Assembly (NCBI GenBank): GCA_016873575.1
Contig: VGWY01000084.1
Coordinates: forward strand, 1-10,256
DNA from: Nitrospira sp.
GTDB lineage: Bacteria; Nitrospirota; Thermodesulfovibrionia; Thermodesulfovibrionales; SM23-35
Reading direction: 5' to 3'
Length of the DNA: 10,256 nucleotides
The position numbers and the translations under genes are program-made. The notes under the pieces are model-generated. The model worked only from the letters and a program-made list of their open reading frames with translations, did not search any database and had not been told where the DNA came from. Below, piece after piece: positions 9,401 through 10,256 of the stretch; positions within the stretch are counted from its first letter, which is position 1, and each line of letters opens with the position of its first letter.

Positions 9401-9629
9401 TGTATTTTACGTCAAGGACAATGGCGTTGGGTTTGATATGAAATACGCAGATAAACTTTTTGGTATATTCCAACGCCTACATCGGCTTGGCGAGTTTGAA
9501 GGCACAGGCGTGGGACTGGCTAATGTCCGGAGTATCATCCAACGGCATGGTGGTAGAACATGGGCAGAAGGTTCAGTTGGTAATGGGGCAACATTTTATT
9601 TTTCGTTGCCGAGAAAACTGGAGGTTTAA
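6411..9629 (+). CDS. Six-PAS hybrid-free sensor histidine kinase (HisKA/HATPase) with in-frame insertion
   Basis: A 1072-residue soluble sensor kinase. Six PAS domains lie at about residues 33-150, 155-267, 270-392, 397-520, 525-645 and 648-761, each ending in a DITERKR-type linker. Next come a coiled coil, HisKA with His793 in SVSHDLRAPLRHI, and a phytochrome-kinase-like HATPase. Its N-box is LVLVNLISNALKFTR, G1 is DNGVGFD, LFGIFQRLH follows, and G2 is GTGVGLANV. The first PAS carries C-x10-C-x2-C (Cys79, Cys90, Cys93). PAS 2 and PAS 6 are about 80% identical, a recent duplication. About 66 residues (near 927-992) rich in Pro, Gly and Leu interrupt the HATPase between the N-box and G1; they come from a palindromic insertion that keeps the frame. 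There is no membrane segment. The gene sits between two single-domain receivers; its stop directly abuts the Rcp1-like gene. Ligands are unknown. Confidence 0.95.
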   Translation: MKKDKSTKKYAVKGLEKEITKRKRAQEVLHTSEERYRTLVENISLGVTLIDTDYKIMMTNATIGRWFNKPPSNFIGKNCFREFEKRRAICPHCPGVKAMATGQTTEVETRGVRDDGSHFLVRVQAFPLLNQDGTAQGFIEIVEDITERKRAKEEYKTIIGTSIDGFWITDMQGHFLDVNDAYCNLIGYSRDELLKLSIPDIEAVEKPEETAAHIRKVMETGGDRFETRHRCKDGRIVDIEVSVNYMKEAGQMFVFLRNITERKRAEELLAQLALVAEQVGEGVASSDMEGKLNFVNRAFAVMHGYTPEESERLIGKHLSIFHTSEQLEHEVKPFIEEIKSKGYAHREIGHVRKDGTIFPTEMTATIMYDKSGIPIGFTGIARDITERKQMERALQESEKKYRGLYDSLKDGIVMVDMKGNILQCNNAYADMLGYSHDEVKKLTYQQLTPPKWHKMEADIVSDRIVKTGYSDLYEKEYIRKDGTVFPIDLRVWLIRDELGEATGMWGIIRDITERKRAEDALRESEERFRTIFDTASDAIIGADVDTKRLNPKIANKTFCQMLGYNLDEIANLGLEDIHPKEDLPRVVEQFEKLARREISVAPDIPLKRKDGTIFYADVSTAPIELAGRTYLIGIFRDTTECKRAEMEYKTIIGTSIDGFWIVDMQGHFLDVNDAYCRLTGYSREELLKMSIPDIEAIEKPEETAQRIHRIMETGGDRFETRHRCKDGRIVDIEVSVNYVRGDRGRLFAFLRDITERKLAEEKVKKLNEELKRNVAQLEAANRELEAFSYSVSHDLRAPLRHISGFVELLKKDASKTLNEKNQHYLNVISDSAKQMGMLIDDLLSFSRMGRTEMRKTKVNLGSLLKEAKSELQSEMQGRDIVWNIDELPEVYGDPAMLRLVLVNLISNALKFTRLRPQAIIKIGCYCEDTCFEETQGVMEATPYPLSPPLKGGEIDEESSLKGGEHTPAPLSRGDKSPLSTGGRGLGRGGFIDEDKEIVFYVKDNGVGFDMKYADKLFGIFQRLHRLGEFEGTGVGLANVRSIIQRHGGRTWAEGSVGNGATFYFSLPRKLEV
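6873..7211 (+). repeat. Internal duplication, copy 1 (PAS 2)
   Basis: Encodes a PAS domain beginning YKTIIGTSIDGFWI, about 80% identical in protein and strongly similar in DNA to 8352-8693 in the same gene. The copies differ by about 20 substitutions and one codon. Such similarity between domains of one protein, when the other four PAS domains are far more divergent, indicates duplication or gene conversion. Confidence 0.9.
8352..8693 (+). repeat. Internal duplication, copy 2 (PAS 6)
   Basis: Second copy of the PAS domain at 6873-7211, placed just before the coiled coil and catalytic core. Differences cluster at the C-terminal end (near VNYVRGDRGRLFAF), while the GDRFETRHRCKDGRIVDIEV block is unchanged. 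Because this copy is adjacent to the catalytic core, it is the one most directly coupled to kinase activity. Confidence 0.9.
9188..9393 (+). mobile_element. In-frame palindromic element flanked by 8-bp direct repeats
   Basis: TGAAGATA occurs at 9188-9195 and 9386-9393, bounding a 190-bp insert. Insert plus one repeat is 198 bp, exactly 66 codons. Excising it joins CYCED directly to KEIVFYVKDNGVGFD, a normal HATPase sequence. The insert carries several hairpins: GGTGTT/AACACC (9216-9235), CCCCTCCC/GGGAGGGG (9247-9267), CCCCTC/GAGGGG (9315-9330), and a long arm pair 9333-9347/9367-9380 with one bulge. CTCAAGGGAGGGGAA is repeated exactly at 9255-9269 and 9288-9302. It has no coding capacity of its own. 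It resembles a MITE or Rickettsia-type palindromic element in behaviour; its true family is not recognised. Confidence 0.75.
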
Positions 9630-10091
9630 ATGATTGAACTTAAACGTATTTTATTAGTTGAGGATAATCCTAATGACGTGGAACTCACGCTTGAAGGATT
9701 GTCTGAATATAACCTCGCAAATGAGGTTGTGGTTGCCCGTGATGGTGCAGAGGCTCTGGACTATCTTTATCATCGGGAACAATTCGCAGATCTTCCTGAT
9801 GGAAATCCAGCAGTAATTCTCCTTGATCTCAAGCTACCCAGAGTGGATGGTTTTGAGGTACTGCGAATAGTCAAATCTGATGAGAAATTAAAACTCATTC
9901 CTGTAGTGGTTCTTACATCTTCTCGTGAAGAAAGGGATCTGGTTGAAAGTTATAAACTTGGTGTAAATGCATATGTGGTAAAGCCGGTTGACTTTCACGA
10001 GTTTACTGATGCTGTTAAAGAATTAGGGATATTCTGGGCACTCATAAATGAGCCACCGCTGGGAAGTGTAAGCAAAAAGAAAATATCATAA
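9630..10091 (+). CDS. Rcp1-like single-domain response regulator
   Basis: A 153-residue receiver of the type paired with phytochrome-like kinases. Acidic pocket Glu11/Asp12 in LLVEDNPND, phospho-acceptor Asp66 in VILLDLKLPRVDG, Thr96 in VVVLTSS, Lys118 in YVVKPVD. The extended loop before the phospho-acceptor strand (LYHREQFADLPDGNP) and the C-terminal GIFWALINEPP are typical of this subgroup. There is no DNA-binding domain. The ATG follows the kinase stop TAA with no gap, and GGAGG (9620-9624) is 5 nt upstream inside the kinase gene, so translation is coupled. The upstream kinase is its likely phosphodonor. A further receiver gene begins 9 nt downstream. Confidence 0.94.
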   Translation: MIELKRILLVEDNPNDVELTLEGLSEYNLANEVVVARDGAEALDYLYHREQFADLPDGNPAVILLDLKLPRVDGFEVLRIVKSDEKLKLIPVVVLTSSREERDLVESYKLGVNAYVVKPVDFHEFTDAVKELGIFWALINEPPLGSVSKKKIS

Positions 10092-10100
10092 GGCAAAAGT

Positions 10101-10256
10101 ATGAAACAACCATTGAGAATCCTTTATCTTGAGGATGACATCACAGATGTAGAACTTATTAAATCAACCCTTTTAGACGGCGGAGTTGATTATAATTTAG
10201 TGCATGTTGCAACAGAAACCGATTTTATTAACGCTATTAAAAAAGAGACTTTTGAT
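10101..10256 (+). CDS. Receiver-domain protein, N-terminal fragment (runs off window)
   Basis: Fifty-two codons remain open to the window edge, starting MKQPLRILYLEDDITDVELI. The LEDD acidic pocket and the following helix identify the start of a REC domain. AAGG at 10090-10093 lies 7 nt before the ATG. Receivers with this start in such operons are often followed by PAS and kinase or other output domains, so this may be a hybrid sensor; the remainder is not visible. It is co-transcribed with the preceding receiver. Confidence 0.85.
   Translation, partial: MKQPLRILYLEDDITDVELIKSTLLDGGVDYNLVHVATETDFINAIKKETFD

Overview
The window is a bacterial signal-transduction cluster: two very large multi-PAS histidine kinases, three complete response regulators and the start of a fourth receiver protein. 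Two unrelated accessory modules are set into it, an AbiEii-like nucleotidyltransferase toxin pair and an AAA/DUF4143 ATPase. Base composition is moderately AT-rich and Shine-Dalgarno sites are recognisable. The soluble poly-PAS kinases with 'DITERKRAEE' linkers, and the C-run/G-run palindromes scattered between and inside genes, suggest an environmental Nitrospirota, Desulfobacterota/Geobacter-like or anammox-planctomycete genome. The lineage is inferred from style and cannot be fixed from this sequence alone.

Layout. Bases 1-2819 (+) hold the 3' part of a PAS-PAS-GAF-PAS-PAS histidine kinase with a NarL-type (HisKA_3) catalytic core; its 5' end lies outside the window. Bases 2820-3920 (+) hold an accessory cassette: a 77-aa putative antitoxin expressed from an apparently leaderless promoter, followed by an AbiEii-family toxin whose reading frame is broken at a run of nine A. 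Bases 3956-4609 (+) encode a NarL/FixJ-type response regulator, the natural partner of the first kinase. Just before it is a degenerate copy of the kinase's own 3' end, so the cassette appears to have been inserted at a formerly tight kinase-regulator junction. Bases 4635-5789 (-) encode an AAA ATPase with a DUF4143 C-terminal region, with a second leaderless-looking promoter overlapping a 16-bp inverted repeat. Bases 5790-6031 are non-coding and rich in inverted repeats. Bases 6032-10256 (+) form a tight operon: a single-domain receiver, a six-PAS HisKA kinase, an Rcp1-like single-domain receiver and the beginning of another receiver protein.

How the genes work together. The first kinase and the LuxR-type regulator form a classical transcription-controlling two-component pair. 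The second kinase is flanked by DNA-binding-free receivers, as in phytochrome/Rcp1-style relays, so its output is probably phosphotransfer or protein-protein signalling rather than direct promoter binding. Neither kinase shows a transmembrane segment in the visible part, so both are likely cytoplasmic sensors. Both carry a PAS domain with the same three-cysteine pattern, which may sense redox state or bind a cofactor.

The most striking observation is a G/C-palindrome-rich insertion in the ATP-binding domain of the second kinase. It is flanked by an 8-bp direct repeat and adds exactly 198 bp (66 codons) in frame. Removing one repeat plus the insert restores a normal catalytic-domain sequence. 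This resembles the behaviour of palindromic elements that insert inside genes without breaking them.
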